This document shows positions 1 through 10,728 of a stretch of 64,000 bases of DNA, one piece after another (positions within the stretch are counted from its first letter, which is position 1; the number at the start of each line of letters is the position of its first letter). The stretch lies in NCBI GenBank assembly GCA_902801465.1, contig CADCIH010000002.1:1-64000 (forward strand), written 5' to 3'. A program made the translations under genes and the position numbers. This DNA is from an uncultured Bacteroidia bacterium (GTDB taxonomy: Bacteria; Bacteroidota; Bacteroidia; Bacteroidales; F082). The notes under the pieces are model-generated. The model made no database searches and was not told where the DNA came from. It worked only from the letters and a program-made list of their open reading frames with translations.

Positions 1-75
<75 letters not shown>

Positions 76-80
76 AAAAG

Positions 81-156
<76 letters not shown>

Positions 157-218
157 TTGCGAATTGCGCCGCAAAAATACAACTTTTTTCTTTTCTGCAA
201 GTATTTTTGTGAAAATTT

Positions 219-2819
219 TTATTTGTTCAGCAATTTCTTGATCTCGTTCAACTTCATCAAAGCCTCTACAGGAGTGAGCGTGTCGATGTTGGTGTTCAAG
301 ATGTCCTCTTTGATTTGCAGCAATAATGGATCATCCAACTGAATGAAACTCAACTGCATGGGCTCCTCGGGTTTCAGTGCCGCCTTCTCCACCTGGTCGC
401 CGGTATGCGATTTTTCAAGCAGGGTCAAGAGTTTCTCAGCGCGTTCCACCACCTTGCGTGGCATGCCTGCCATGGCTGCCACGTGGATACCGAAGCTGTG
501 GGCGCTGCCCCCGCGTTTCAGCTTGCGCAGGAACACCACCTTGTTGCCGACTTCCTTCACGGTGACGTGGTAGTTCTTGATTCGGGCAAACGAACCTTCC
601 ATCTCGTTCAACTCGTGGTAGTGGGTGGCAAACATCACCTTGGCGCGGCTCACGGGATGGTCGTGCAGGTATTCGGTGATGGCCCAGGCGATGCTGATGC
701 CGTCGTAAGTGCTGGTGCCTCGCCCGATCTCGTCGAGCAGCACCAGGCTCCTTGAGGAAATGTTGTTCAAGATGCTTGCTGTCTCGTTCATCTCCACCAT
801 GAAGGTCGATTCGCCCGAAGAGATGTTGTCGGACGCCCCTACACGGGTGAAGATCTTGTCGACGAGGCCAATCCTGGCCGAGGAAGCTGGGACGAAGCAA
901 CCCATCTGCGCCATCAACACGATCAAGGCGGTCTGCCTCAACAGCGCCGATTTACCTGACATATTGGGGCCGGTAATCACGATGATCTGCTGCTTGTCTT
1001 TGTCGAGATACACATCGTTGGCGATGTAGCTTTCGCCCGCAGGGAGCATCTGCTCAATCACAGGATGACGCCCGTCTTTGATGTCCAACACATAGGAATC
1101 GTCAATGGTTGGTCTCACATAGTTGAATTTCAGCGAGATCTCGGCGAAGCTCACCAGACAGTCCAATCGGGCCACCAAGGCTGCGTCGAGTTGAATGGGC
1201 TCCACGAACTCGGTCACGGCGCCTACCAATTCGGTATAGATCCGTTGTTCGATGCTGCTGATCTTCTCTTCGGCACCTAGAATCTTTTGTTCATATTCTT
1301 TTAACTCTTCTGTTATATAGCGTTCTGCATTCGTCAGCGTCTGTTTCCGAATCCACTCGGGCGGCACCTTGTCCTTGTGCGTGTTGGTCACTTCCAGATA
1401 ATAGCCGAATACATTGTTGTAACCCACCTTTAGGGAAGAGATGCCCGTGGCTTCCATCTCGCGTTTCTGGATGCCTTGCAGGTATTCTTTCCCCGAACGG
1501 GAGAGGCCGCGCAACTCGTCGAGTTCGGCATCGACCCCTTCTGCGATGAAGTTGCCTTTGGAGAGCAAGGCAGGGGCTTCCGGATTCAAGGTTTTCTTGA
1601 TTCGCTCTCGGATGCTGACGCAGGGATTCAGCTGGTCGGCATACACCTTCAGGGCATTGTGTTGGCTCTCATTGCATAGCTTCTTCAGCGTCTCCACTTG
1701 GTCGAGAGCCCTCCCCACTTGCAAGAGCTCACGGGGGTTCACCTTGGAGAGGGAAACTTTCGATATTAATCTTTCCAAATCATTAATAGCGCGGATGGCT
1801 TCTTGGAACTGGTCGATGGCTTCGTGGTGTTTCGTGAAATGTTCCACCACTTCGTAGCGGGCCTCAATCTTCTCCTTGTCCTTCAGGGGCAGGGCGATCC
1901 AGCGTCGCATCAGGCGGCTGCCCATGGGGGAGACGGTGTGGTCGATAACGTCGATCAGCGTCTTGGCATTGGCGTTAGCGGTATGCAGCAGCTCCAGATT
2001 CCTGATAGTGAACTTGTCGAGCCAGACAAACTGTCCTTGGTCGATGCGCGACAAGGAGGTGATATGGTTGATCTTGTCGTGTTGGGTCTCTAATAAATAA
2101 TGTATGCACGCGCCTGCGGCGACGATCCCTTTCGGGAAATCATCCACGCCGAAGCCTTTCAGGGAGGTGGTGTTGAAATGGCGGTTGAGCACCTCGTTGG
2201 CGTAATCCTCGGTGAACACCCAGTCGTCGAACACGGTGAGAAACAGCTTGCCTCCAAACAACTCAATGAAGTCGCGCCGTTTGTTGCGTTGCAACAGCAC
2301 CTCCGAGGGGTTGAAGCTCTGAAGGAGCTTGTCGATGTACTCGTTGTTGCCCTGGGTGAGGTAGAACTCGCCTGTGGAGACATCCAGGAAGGCCACGCCG
2401 GAGATCTCTTTGTCGAGGTGTACCGACGCCAGGAAGTTGTTCTCCTTTTGCTCCAGGACGCTGTCGCTGTAAGCCACGCCCGGGGTCACCAGTTCGATCA
2501 CGCCGCGCTTCACCAACTTCTTGGTCAACGAAGGGTCTTCCAGCTGCTCGCAAATGGCCACTTTCAGTCCTGCCCTGACCAGTTTGGGCAGATAGGTGTC
2601 GAGCGCGTGATGCGGGAATCCCGCCATCGACTGCTCCGCTGCGGCTCCGTTGTGCCGTCGTGTCAACACAATGCCAAGGATCTCCGACGCTTTCACGGCG
2701 TCCTCACCGTAAGTCTCATAAAAATCCCCCACCCTGAACAGCAGCATCGCATCGGGATACTTCGCCTTGAACGCGTTGTACTGCCTCATCAGCGGGGTCT
2801 CGCTGGGTTCTTTTGCCAT
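219..2819 (-). CDS. mutS: DNA mismatch repair protein MutS
   Basis: Mismatch-recognition ATPase of 866 aa, the usual length for MutS1. The N-terminal mismatch-binding domain has the Phe-x-Glu wedge (FYE, residues 33-35). Lever and clamp domains follow, then an ABC-type ATPase with Walker A GPNMSGKS at about 617-624 and [12 protein letters not shown] as Walker B/signature. An in-frame ATG exists 27 nt upstream (2846), but it lies inside the likely -7 promoter box (2844-2851). The ATG at 2819 ([15 protein letters not shown]) is therefore the better start and matches family N-termini. It is transcribed divergently from the SpoU methyltransferase. No mutL is seen nearby. Confidence 0.97.
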   Translation of the reverse strand: MAKEPSETPLMRQYNAFKAKYPDAMLLFRVGDFYETYGEDAVKASEILGIVLTRRHNGAAAEQSMAGFPHHALDTYLPKLVRAGLKVAICEQLEDPSLTKKLVKRGVIELVTPGVAYSDSVLEQKENNFLASVHLDKEISGVAFLDVSTGEFYLTQGNNEYIDKLLQSFNPSEVLLQRNKRRDFIELFGGKLFLTVFDDWVFTEDYANEVLNRHFNTTSLKGFGVDDFPKGIVAAGACIHYLLETQHDKINHITSLSRIDQGQFVWLDKFTIRNLELLHTANANAKTLIDVIDHTVSPMGSRLMRRWIALPLKDKEKIEARYEVVEHFTKHHEAIDQFQEAIRAINDLERLISKVSLSKVNPRELLQVGRALDQVETLKKLCNESQHNALKVYADQLNPCVSIRERIKKTLNPEAPALLSKGNFIAEGVDAELDELRGLSRSGKEYLQGIQKREMEATGISSLKVGYNNVFGYYLEVTNTHKDKVPPEWIRKQTLTNAERYITEELKEYEQKILGAEEKISSIEQRIYTELVGAVTEFVEPIQLDAALVARLDCLVSFAEISLKFNYVRPTIDDSYVLDIKDGRHPVIEQMLPAGESYIANDVYLDKDKQQIIVITGPNMSGKSALLRQTALIVLMAQMGCFVPASSARIGLVDKIFTRVGASDNISSGESTFMVEMNETASILNNISSRSLVLLDEIGRGTSTYDGISIAWAITEYLHDHPVSRAKVMFATHYHELNEMEGSFARIKNYHVTVKEVGNKVVFLRKLKRGGSAHSFGIHVAAMAGMPRKVVERAEKLLTLLEKSHTGDQVEKAALKPEEPMQLSFIQLDDPLLLQIKEDILNTNIDTLTPVEALMKLNEIKKLLNK

Positions 2820-2838
2820 CTCTACCTTATATAAATTG

Positions 2839-2868
2839 TTGTACAAAGTTAGGAATTATTTATTTTTG
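2839..2868 (+). promoter_or_regulatory. Promoter of SpoU methyltransferase gene
   Basis: TTG at 2839-2841, 19 nt spacer, TATTTTTG at 2861-2868. This fits the Bacteroidetes primary sigma consensus and leaves a leader of about 15 nt before the ATG at 2889. It overlaps the divergent mutS promoter. Confidence 0.6.
2844..2851 (-). promoter_or_regulatory. -7 box of mutS promoter
   Basis: The minus strand reads TAACTTTG, a match to the Bacteroidetes TAnnTTTG element, about 25 nt upstream of the mutS ATG at 2819. The -33 element is not clear. Confidence 0.5.
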
Positions 2869-2888
2869 CGAAATAAAAAAATCGGTCT

Positions 2889-3422
2889 ATGCGTAAACTA
2901 ACGATGGATGAGCTTCACAGGCTCACGAAAGATCAATATGGAAATGTGGAGAAACTGCCGGTGGTCATCGTGCTCGACAACGTCCGCTCGCTGAGCAACG
3001 TGGGCTCGGTGTTCCGGTCGGCTGACGCTTTTCGCATCGGTGAACTCTTCTTGTGCGGCATCACCGCTTGCCCTCCGCATCGCGAGATCCATAAGACGGC
3101 GTTGGGGGCCGACGAGACGGTGCCTTGGCGTTATTTCAGCTCTACCGTGGAGGCTTGTGCCGAATTGAAACGTATGGGGTATAAGATATATGCCGTCGAG
3201 CAAGTGGAAGGCAGCGTCATGTTGCAGGACTTTGTGGCGGAACCCAAGAGCGCTTTCATCATGGGCAACGAAGTCGATGGAGTGGGCGACGAGGTGCTGC
3301 CTCTCTGCGACGGCGCCATCGAAATTCCACAGGAAGGTACCAAACATTCCCTCAATGTTTCAGTTTGCTCCGGAATTTTTATGTGGGAGCTCTTCAGGCA
3401 GTTTTTCTTAAAAAAACCATGA
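2889..3422 (+). CDS. TrmH/SpoU-family RNA 2'-O-methyltransferase
   Basis: A 177-aa SPOUT-fold protein that would transfer methyl from SAM to a ribose 2'-OH of tRNA or rRNA. The three SpoU motifs are visible: motif 1 LDNVRSLSNVGSVFRSADAF (about 29-48), motif 2 FIMGNEVDGV (about 123-132) and motif 3 IEIPQEGTKHSLNVSVCSGI (about 144-163), with trefoil-knot Asn and Ser residues intact. It lacks the N-terminal RNA-binding extension of longer RlmB/TrmH enzymes, so the target RNA cannot be named. It is preceded by its own promoter and ends in a run rich in A/T. Confidence 0.9.
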   Translation: MRKLTMDELHRLTKDQYGNVEKLPVVIVLDNVRSLSNVGSVFRSADAFRIGELFLCGITACPPHREIHKTALGADETVPWRYFSSTVEACAELKRMGYKIYAVEQVEGSVMLQDFVAEPKSAFIMGNEVDGVGDEVLPLCDGAIEIPQEGTKHSLNVSVCSGIFMWELFRQFFLKKP

Positions 3423-3445
3423 TTTCGGCGACTTTTTTCTTAAAA

Positions 3446-3480
3446 TTTGAAAAATTGTTGAAAAAATTGTTGAAAAAAGT
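3446..3480. repeat. Short A-rich direct repeats downstream of the methyltransferase
   Basis: The motif AAAAATTGTTGAA occurs twice back to back with A-rich flanks. No stem-loop is apparent. It separates the methyltransferase stop from the OmpA promoter. Confidence 0.4.
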
Positions 3481-3487
3481 CGAAAAA

Positions 3488-3519
3488 TTTGGTTGGAATT
3501 AAAAAATATTCTATTTTTG
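3488..3519 (+). promoter_or_regulatory. Consensus promoter of the OmpA-family gene
   Basis: TTTG at 3488-3491, exactly 20 nt, then TATTTTTG at 3512-3519. This is the best match to the Bacteroidetes TTTG-N19-21-TAnnTTTG consensus in the window. It leaves a leader of about 70 nt, AT-rich and without Shine-Dalgarno, in front of the ATG at 3593, as is common for abundant outer-membrane proteins. Confidence 0.75.
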
Positions 3520-3592
3520 TTCGCTTTTTATAGTGTACTGAAGATAAATTCAATTCAAATTAAATAATTTCAAACTTAACTAAATTCACGTT

Positions 3593-5557
3593 ATGAAGAA
3601 GAATTTGACTAAATTGATGCTGGTTGCCCTCGTGGCAATCCTTCCTCTGAGCATCTTTGCCCAGAAGAAACAGACCAAGCCTGTTGAAAGGTACTTCTAC
3701 ATTTCAGCAGAAGGCGGTCTCTCTGTCAACCACACCGACCTCGCCAACTATGGTGGTGTCGCTTTCTATCAGGATGGCAACTTCGTCATCGACAACTACT
3801 TCCTGAAGAACTACGATGGCAAAGTCAGCCTCGGTTATCAGCTCGGTAAGGTTATTGGTATCAACGCAAAGTTCGGTACCGCCACCCTCGCTGGTGAAAA
3901 GCACGGCCAATATCTGACCGGTGTCAACGGCAACCCGATTCCCACGGAATTAGCCGATAAGGGCTTCCAGGATGCCAAGTTCGACAAGACCACCTTCATG
4001 GAAGGCAACCTGAACCTGACCTTCAACTTCACCAACCTGTTCTTCGGCTACAACCCGAGAAGAGTGTTCAACTTCATCCCCCACGTTGGTGTTGGTGGTA
4101 TCGGATTCGTCGCCGGTGAAGTCAGCAAGACCACCGATGGCACCGTCCTCTATGCCGCTAAGACAAAGGCCGACCGCGAATGGGCTCTGACCGTTCCCGT
4201 TGGTGCCGAGATCAACTTCAACATCAGCAGAATGCTCGATTTCTTCATCGACTACACCTACACCTGGGCTGGCTCCGATGGCCTCGACCAAGTCAAGAAA
4301 GCTCCGAATGATGACATCCAAGTGATCAACGATATGTACAGCTCGATCAACGCTGGTCTCCGCCTGAAGTTCAACAAGAAACCTTGCGACATCGAAGGCA
4401 TGGCCGCCCGCGCCAACGAAATCAGCATGAGAACCGATCCTGAACAACTCGAAGAAAAAGACGGTAAGGTCTGCTTCGACGTGATCTTCACCATCCCTGC
4501 CAAGTACTTCGAGAAAGAAGCTGTCATGAACATCACTCCCACCTTCACCTACAACGGTGGTCAGCTTGAACTCGAGCCTGTCACCTTCGTCGGCGAAAAG
4601 GCCAAGGGCGGTGACTTCCAAGTCAACTACAAGAACGGTGGCGAATTCACCAAGCACTACTGCGTTGACTACATTCCTGAACTCGAAAGCGCCAAACTCA
4701 TGGGCAACCCGATGTTCTATGTCTACGACGGCACCATCTATCCCACTCAGGAAGAAATCGTTAAGAACACCTACTTCACCCAGGGTGGTGACCGCCTCAT
4801 CAACCAAGGCGTCCTCGTTCCCGTCGTGAAGTGCGAAGTCAGCAACATCAGAACCAGCGCCACTGAGAACACCATCACCGTGAGCTGGAACGGCAATGCC
4901 GAGTCCTATGACATCTACTGCGGCGAAGGCACTCCTGCCGCCGCCACCGTCACCGGCGTGAAGGAAACCACCTACACCTTCACCGATGTCGAACCTGGCA
5001 CCTATAACATCTATGTCAAAGCCAACTGCGGTAACGGCAACGTCGGCGAATGGCAACAAGGCAACGCCGCCAACATCCAGGCCAAGAGAGAGCCCATCGC
5101 AATCATCTACTTCGACTACATGAAGTCAGAAGTGAAGAGCACCAAGATGAACAAGGCCGCCCTGAAGACCATCGCTGAGAAACTCGCCGCCGGCGAAGCT
5201 ATCACTGGCTTCGAGGTCGAAGGCTGGGCTTCACCTGAAAATGGTGATGGCAACAACAACAAGCTGTCAACCGACCGTGCCAACGCCGTCGTGAAGGCCA
5301 TTAAGGACCAGATGAAGAAAGTGAAGCTGAACGAAAAAGACTTCACCTTCGACGCCACTGGCTTCGGCTCTGACTGGGCTCTGTTCACCGAGCTCGTCCA
5401 GAACTCCAACCTCAAGGACAAGGATCAGATCCTCCGCGTCATCAACAACGCTGGTTCCAACAAGGAACAGGAGATCCAGAACATGAAGAAGGTCTATCCT
5501 GAACTCGAAAAGGATATCCTCCCGCTGATCCGTCGCGCTGAAATCTATGTCAAGTAA
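3593..5557 (+). CDS. OmpA-family outer membrane protein with Fn3-like domain
   Basis: A 654-aa envelope protein. A Sec signal peptide (MKKNLTKLMLVALVAILPLSIFAQ) is followed by an OMP beta-barrel region with alternating aromatic strands (about 30-265). A linker, a fibronectin-III-like module (about 412-490) and a C-terminal OmpA peptidoglycan-binding domain (about 500-654) follow; the last contains the NKLSTDRANAV helix typical of the family. The likely role is to tie the outer membrane to peptidoglycan. Strong C-ending codon bias, a consensus promoter, a long leader and a strong terminator all suggest high expression. It resembles the large OmpA-type proteins of Bacteroidales; the exact orthologue is not identified. 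Confidence 0.88.
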   Translation: MKKNLTKLMLVALVAILPLSIFAQKKQTKPVERYFYISAEGGLSVNHTDLANYGGVAFYQDGNFVIDNYFLKNYDGKVSLGYQLGKVIGINAKFGTATLAGEKHGQYLTGVNGNPIPTELADKGFQDAKFDKTTFMEGNLNLTFNFTNLFFGYNPRRVFNFIPHVGVGGIGFVAGEVSKTTDGTVLYAAKTKADREWALTVPVGAEINFNISRMLDFFIDYTYTWAGSDGLDQVKKAPNDDIQVINDMYSSINAGLRLKFNKKPCDIEGMAARANEISMRTDPEQLEEKDGKVCFDVIFTIPAKYFEKEAVMNITPTFTYNGGQLELEPVTFVGEKAKGGDFQVNYKNGGEFTKHYCVDYIPELESAKLMGNPMFYVYDGTIYPTQEEIVKNTYFTQGGDRLINQGVLVPVVKCEVSNIRTSATENTITVSWNGNAESYDIYCGEGTPAAATVTGVKETTYTFTDVEPGTYNIYVKANCGNGNVGEWQQGNAANIQAKREPIAIIYFDYMKSEVKSTKMNKAALKTIAEKLAAGEAITGFEVEGWASPENGDGNNNKLSTDRANAVVKAIKDQMKKVKLNEKDFTFDATGFGSDWALFTELVQNSNLKDKDQILRVINNAGSNKEQEIQNMKKVYPELEKDILPLIRRAEIYVK

Positions 5558-5575
5558 TCTTGATTAGATGACAAC

Positions 5576-5609
5576 AAAAAAGGCCGCTCGAAACCGAGCG
5601 GCCTTTTTT
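5576..5609 (+). terminator. Rho-independent terminator
   Basis: The 9-bp GC-rich stem GGCCGCTCG/CGAGCGGCC closes on the loop AAAC. It is flanked by A5 on the left and T6 on the right, so it can work in both directions between the convergent OmpA and kinase genes. Confidence 0.9.
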
Positions 5610-5620
5610 AGTTAAAAGTT

Positions 5621-5669
5621 AAAAGATAAAAGATAAGAGTTAGCCCCCAACTCTTATCTTTTATCTTTT
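5621..5669. repeat. Perfect 21-bp inverted repeat of the AAAAGATAAAAG type
   Basis: Arms 5621-5641 and 5649-5669 are perfect reverse complements around a 7-nt AGCCCCC loop. The arms are built from the low-complexity unit AAAAGATAAAAGATAAGAG, which recurs elsewhere in the window (for example 24848-24878). It may act as a second bidirectional terminator. Confidence 0.75.
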
Positions 5670-5671
5670 AT

Positions 5672-6313
5672 CTAAAACACTATCCTATGAACCCCGATGT
5701 CGTAAGGCTGGTTGATCGCCTCGATGATCTGCTGGTAGTCCTTCTCATGCGCCACAAAGTCGAGACGGTTGGTGTCTAAAACCAAAATGCGCATCTCGTT
5801 CTGCTGCTGCCGAATGAAGTTGAAATATCCCTGCTGCACGTTCTCCAAATACTCGTTGGTGATGTTCTGCTCGTAAGTGCGTCCACGCTTGCGAATGTTA
5901 TATTGCAAGTGATCTACGTCCAGATACAAATAAACCATCAACTCGGGCTTGGGCAAATTCGAGAAGATGATGTTGAAAAAGCGGGCAAACAAATCATACT
6001 CGTCTTCCTGCAAGTTGTTGCGTGAGAAAATCAACGACTTGGCCACATAATAGTCGGAAATGATGAAGTCGTGAAACAAGTCGAGATTGGCCAACTTGTC
6101 CTTCAGCTGCTGGAAACGCAATGCCAAAAAGGTCATCTCCAACTGAAAGGCATATTTGTCAGGCTCCTTGTAAAACTTCGGCAGAAACGGGTTCTTGTCG
6201 GCCTCGAACTCTTCCAATATCAGCTTGCCGTTGTAGTCGTTGGCAATACGGGTGGCCAAAGTGGTCTTGCCCGCTCCGATGGTTCCCTCTATGGCGACGA
6301 AATTGTAATTCAT
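5672..6313 (-). CDS. Deoxynucleoside kinase
   Basis: A 213-aa cytosolic kinase of the dNK/dGK-dCK family that phosphorylates deoxynucleosides for nucleotide salvage. The P-loop GTIGAGKTT lies at residues 10-18. The lid/ERS-like region (KRGRTYEQNI) and the conserved DYYVAKSLIF stretch are present. Substrate preference (dA, dG or dC) cannot be read from the sequence. Its ATG overlaps the folK stop as ATGA (6313-6310), so the two genes are translationally coupled. This pairing of a nucleoside kinase with folK is one I associate with Bacteroidetes. Confidence 0.9.
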   Translation of the reverse strand: MNYNFVAIEGTIGAGKTTLATRIANDYNGKLILEEFEADKNPFLPKFYKEPDKYAFQLEMTFLALRFQQLKDKLANLDLFHDFIISDYYVAKSLIFSRNNLQEDEYDLFARFFNIIFSNLPKPELMVYLYLDVDHLQYNIRKRGRTYEQNITNEYLENVQQGYFNFIRQQQNEMRILVLDTNRLDFVAHEKDYQQIIEAINQPYDIGVHRIVF

Positions 6314-6771
6314 AGTTTCTCGAGCAATTGCGTTTGACTGAGGTTGAATACAGGATGCAAGAAGTCAGGGATGATCTCACATAACGGCATCAAGGCGAAC
6401 TTGCGTAGATGTAACCTGGGATGAGGGACAGTCACTTTCTCCGTGTTGATGATCCAGTCGCCGTAATACAGAATGTCCAAGTCGATGGTGCGCGAACTGT
6501 AACCCTGCTTTCCAGGATATCTCACCCTTCCCAACTCCGCTTCGATCTCCAGTAACTTGTCCATCAAAGCGTCAGGCTCCAACTCGGTCTCCACCACCAG
6601 CAACTCGTTCAGGAACCATTCCTCCGCCTCGAAGCCCCAAGGCTCCGTCAGATAGGCGGACGAACGCTCCACCAACATCCCGCACCTATTATTAATAAGG
6701 GAACAGGCTTGCTCCAGTATCGCCTCCTTGTCGCCTTGGTTCGAACCGAATAAGATATAACTTCTTGCCAT
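6310..6771 (-). CDS. folK: 2-amino-4-hydroxy-6-hydroxymethyldihydropteridine pyrophosphokinase
   Basis: HPPK, 153 aa, transfers pyrophosphate from ATP to 6-hydroxymethyl-dihydropterin in folate synthesis. The HPPK signature is seen as LGRVRYPGKQGYSSRTIDLDILYYGD, with the metal-binding DLD pair, together with PHPRLHLRKFALMPL. I place the start at ATG 6771 (MARSYILFGSNQGDKE). The longer frame to 6975 would run through the sppA promoter and into the sppA coding region. It is divergent from sppA and coupled to the deoxynucleoside kinase by a 4-nt overlap. Confidence 0.93.
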   Translation of the reverse strand: MARSYILFGSNQGDKEAILEQACSLINNRCGMLVERSSAYLTEPWGFEAEEWFLNELLVVETELEPDALMDKLLEIEAELGRVRYPGKQGYSSRTIDLDILYYGDWIINTEKVTVPHPRLHLRKFALMPLCEIIPDFLHPVFNLSQTQLLEKL

Positions 6772-6772
6772 G

Positions 6773-6803
6773 TTGCAAAGATAAGTATTTTGACTTAACT
6801 TTG
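6773..6803 (+). promoter_or_regulatory. sppA promoter
   Basis: TTG at 6773-6775, 20 nt spacer, TAACTTTG at 6796-6803, in the 58-nt folK-sppA divergent gap. Confidence 0.6.
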
Positions 6804-6829
6804 TCGCCGCAAAATTAAACTCTGATACC

Positions 6830-8605
6830 ATGAAATTTTCAAAAGTACTGCTCGCCGCATTTCTCGGCACGTTGATTGCCCTGGTGATCAACTTTTTCGT
6901 AAAAATTGGTGTGATCTCCGCCATGATTTCAAGCATGTCGAAGGACACCGAAACAGCTACCGTGGTGAAACCCAATTCATTGCTTTACATGAAGCTGAAT
7001 TATGATATCCCCGACCGCTCCACCGACAATCCATTTGCCAGTATCAATTTCAACTCGATGGAAACTGTCGAATCAACCGGCTTGAGCCAAATCCTTCGTA
7101 ATATCGAACACGCTCAATCGGATCCGAACATCAAAGGTATCTATCTGGAGTTGAGTAGCATCCCGACATCAACCGCCACATTGCAGGAACTCCGTAGCAA
7201 ACTTGTAGAGTTCAAGGAATCAGGCAAATTCATCGCTTGCTACGGTGAAGCCTATTCGCAGTCGGCTTATTATATCGCCTCTGTCGCCGACCATATCTGG
7301 CTTAACCCCGAAGGTATGATTGACCTTCACGGCATGGCGTCGCAAATCATGTTCTACAAACACCTGTTCGAGAAACTGGATGTTGAAATGCAGATCGTCC
7401 GTGGTCCCAACAACCGCTTCAAGAGCGCCGTGGAGCCTTACTTCCTCGACAAGATGAGCGAAGCCAACCGTGAACAGATGGAAAAACTGCTGGGCACCGT
7501 GTGGGGAGAGATCTTGCAAGGCATCAGCCAATCGCGTAACATCAGCGTGGATAAACTCAACCAGATAGCCGACAACCTGGAACTGATGACCTCAGCAGAG
7601 AAATCGTTGGAATATGGACTGGTTGACCAGCTGTACTTTAAAGACCAGGTGCTCGCCGAATTGAAGAACCTTACAGGTAGCGACAAGCTCAATGCCATCA
7701 ACAACGACAATTACGCCAAGTCATACAAAGAGAAGAATCCTAGCAAAAACGAAGTGGCTGTCATCTATGCATCAGGCCAAATCTTCGACGGCAAGGGCAG
7801 TGACGACAACATCTATTCCGAGGACCTCTCCAAGACCATCCGCAAAGCCCGCGAGGATAAAGATGTGAAAGCCGTTGTGCTTCGCGTCAACTCCCCCGGC
7901 GGTAGTGCCGTGGCTTCAGCCATCATCGGTCGCGAACTCGACCTGACCAAAGAGGTGAAACCCGTCATCGTCTCCATGGGCAACTACGCCGCTTCAGGTG
8001 GTTACTGGATCTCGGCAAAGGCCGACTATATCTTCGCCGACCCCACCACACTCACCGGCTCCATCGGTGTGTTTGGTACCTTCCCCAACCTCAAGGGCTT
8101 CCTCAACGACAAAGTCGGTTTGACTTTCGATGTGGCCAAGACCAATGAGAATGCCGACTTCGGCTCGGTGGCGGAACCGCTCACGCCTTTCCAATACGCC
8201 AAGCTGCAGGAGAATGTGGTGAAGACTTACGATGACTTCACCGGTCGTGTGGCCGAGGGCCGTGGCCTTCGTCAAACCTACGTCGACAGCATCGGTCAAG
8301 GTCGTGTGTGGGCTGGCGCCGACGCCATCGAGCTTGGTCTCGTCGACCAACTGGGCGACATGGAAGACGCCATCGCTTATGCCGCCGAAAAGGCTGGACT
8401 GGGCAGCGACTATAAAGTCACCGAACTTCCCAAGGAAAAGGACTTTTTCACTCGTATCATGGAATCGATGAACCCCAGCGACGAACTCGACGCCGCTATG
8501 CGCCAGAAAATGGGTGTCTATTACGACTACCTCCAAGGCTTGGAAAACCTTCAGAAAAACACAGGTATCCAGGCTAGAATGCCTTTCGATATGATTATTG
8601 AATAA
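6830..8605 (+). CDS. sppA: Signal peptide peptidase SppA (S49, double-domain form)
   Basis: A 591-aa membrane serine protease that degrades cleaved signal peptides. One N-terminal transmembrane helix (about 8-35) anchors it, with the tandem S49 domains outside the cytoplasm. The Ser/Lys dyad is visible: Lys198 in FKSAVEPY of the N-terminal domain and Ser389 in NYAASGGYWIS of the C-terminal domain, each matching E. coli SppA motifs. The length is that of the long E. coli type rather than the short SppA36 type. It has its own promoter and converges on the ABC-F gene across a hairpin-rich gap. Confidence 0.95.
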   Translation: MKFSKVLLAAFLGTLIALVINFFVKIGVISAMISSMSKDTETATVVKPNSLLYMKLNYDIPDRSTDNPFASINFNSMETVESTGLSQILRNIEHAQSDPNIKGIYLELSSIPTSTATLQELRSKLVEFKESGKFIACYGEAYSQSAYYIASVADHIWLNPEGMIDLHGMASQIMFYKHLFEKLDVEMQIVRGPNNRFKSAVEPYFLDKMSEANREQMEKLLGTVWGEILQGISQSRNISVDKLNQIADNLELMTSAEKSLEYGLVDQLYFKDQVLAELKNLTGSDKLNAINNDNYAKSYKEKNPSKNEVAVIYASGQIFDGKGSDDNIYSEDLSKTIRKAREDKDVKAVVLRVNSPGGSAVASAIIGRELDLTKEVKPVIVSMGNYAASGGYWISAKADYIFADPTTLTGSIGVFGTFPNLKGFLNDKVGLTFDVAKTNENADFGSVAEPLTPFQYAKLQENVVKTYDDFTGRVAEGRGLRQTYVDSIGQGRVWAGADAIELGLVDQLGDMEDAIAYAAEKAGLGSDYKVTELPKEKDFFTRIMESMNPSDELDAAMRQKMGVYYDYLQGLENLQKNTGIQARMPFDMIIE

Positions 8606-8608
8606 CGC

Positions 8609-8703
8609 GCTACCCCGTTGGGATGCTGAAGGTGATTTGAGATTCTGAGCACCCCATCGGGGTGCTGAGGTTCATTCGGAATTCAAGCACCCCATCGGGG
8701 TGC
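8609..8703. repeat. Three spaced GCACCCC-ATC-GGGGTGC palindromes
   Basis: Two near-identical hairpins, 8648-8666 (AGCACCCC-ATC-GGGGTGCT) and 8686-8703, follow a degenerate copy at 8609-8627 (GCTACCCC-GTT-GGGATGCT). They start 39 and 38 nt apart. None has a T-tract directly after it, so they are not classic terminators. They lie in the 3' gap between the convergent sppA and ABC-F genes. Confidence 0.8.
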
Positions 8704-8734
8704 CATGTCGGTAGGAAAACATCCCAAAATAATT

Positions 8735-8765
8735 AGACCCGCGCGAGCGAAGCGAGCGCGGGTCT
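8735..8765. terminator. Bidirectional hairpin terminator between sppA and ABC-F gene
   Basis: The 10-bp stem AGACCCGCGC/GCGCGGGTCT (8735-8744 with 8756-8765) is followed by TTTCGTT on the plus strand and by AATTATTTT on the minus strand. Confidence 0.7.
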
Positions 8766-8769
8766 TTCG

Positions 8770-10722
<1,953 letters not shown>

Positions 10723-10728
10723 GATGGG

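Noticed and set aside
2100..2834. 244-codon plus-strand frame opposite mutS
   Set aside because: An antisense shadow of a well-conserved gene, with no recognisable product.
3950..5059. 369-codon minus-strand open frame opposite the OmpA gene
   Set aside because: It mirrors a highly C-biased real gene; it has no signal, domain or promoter and is repetitive in Val/Gly/Asp as expected for an antisense shadow.
6772..6975. N-terminal extension of folK
   Set aside because: It would cross the sppA promoter and overlap sppA by about 145 nt; homology to HPPK begins at ATG 6771.
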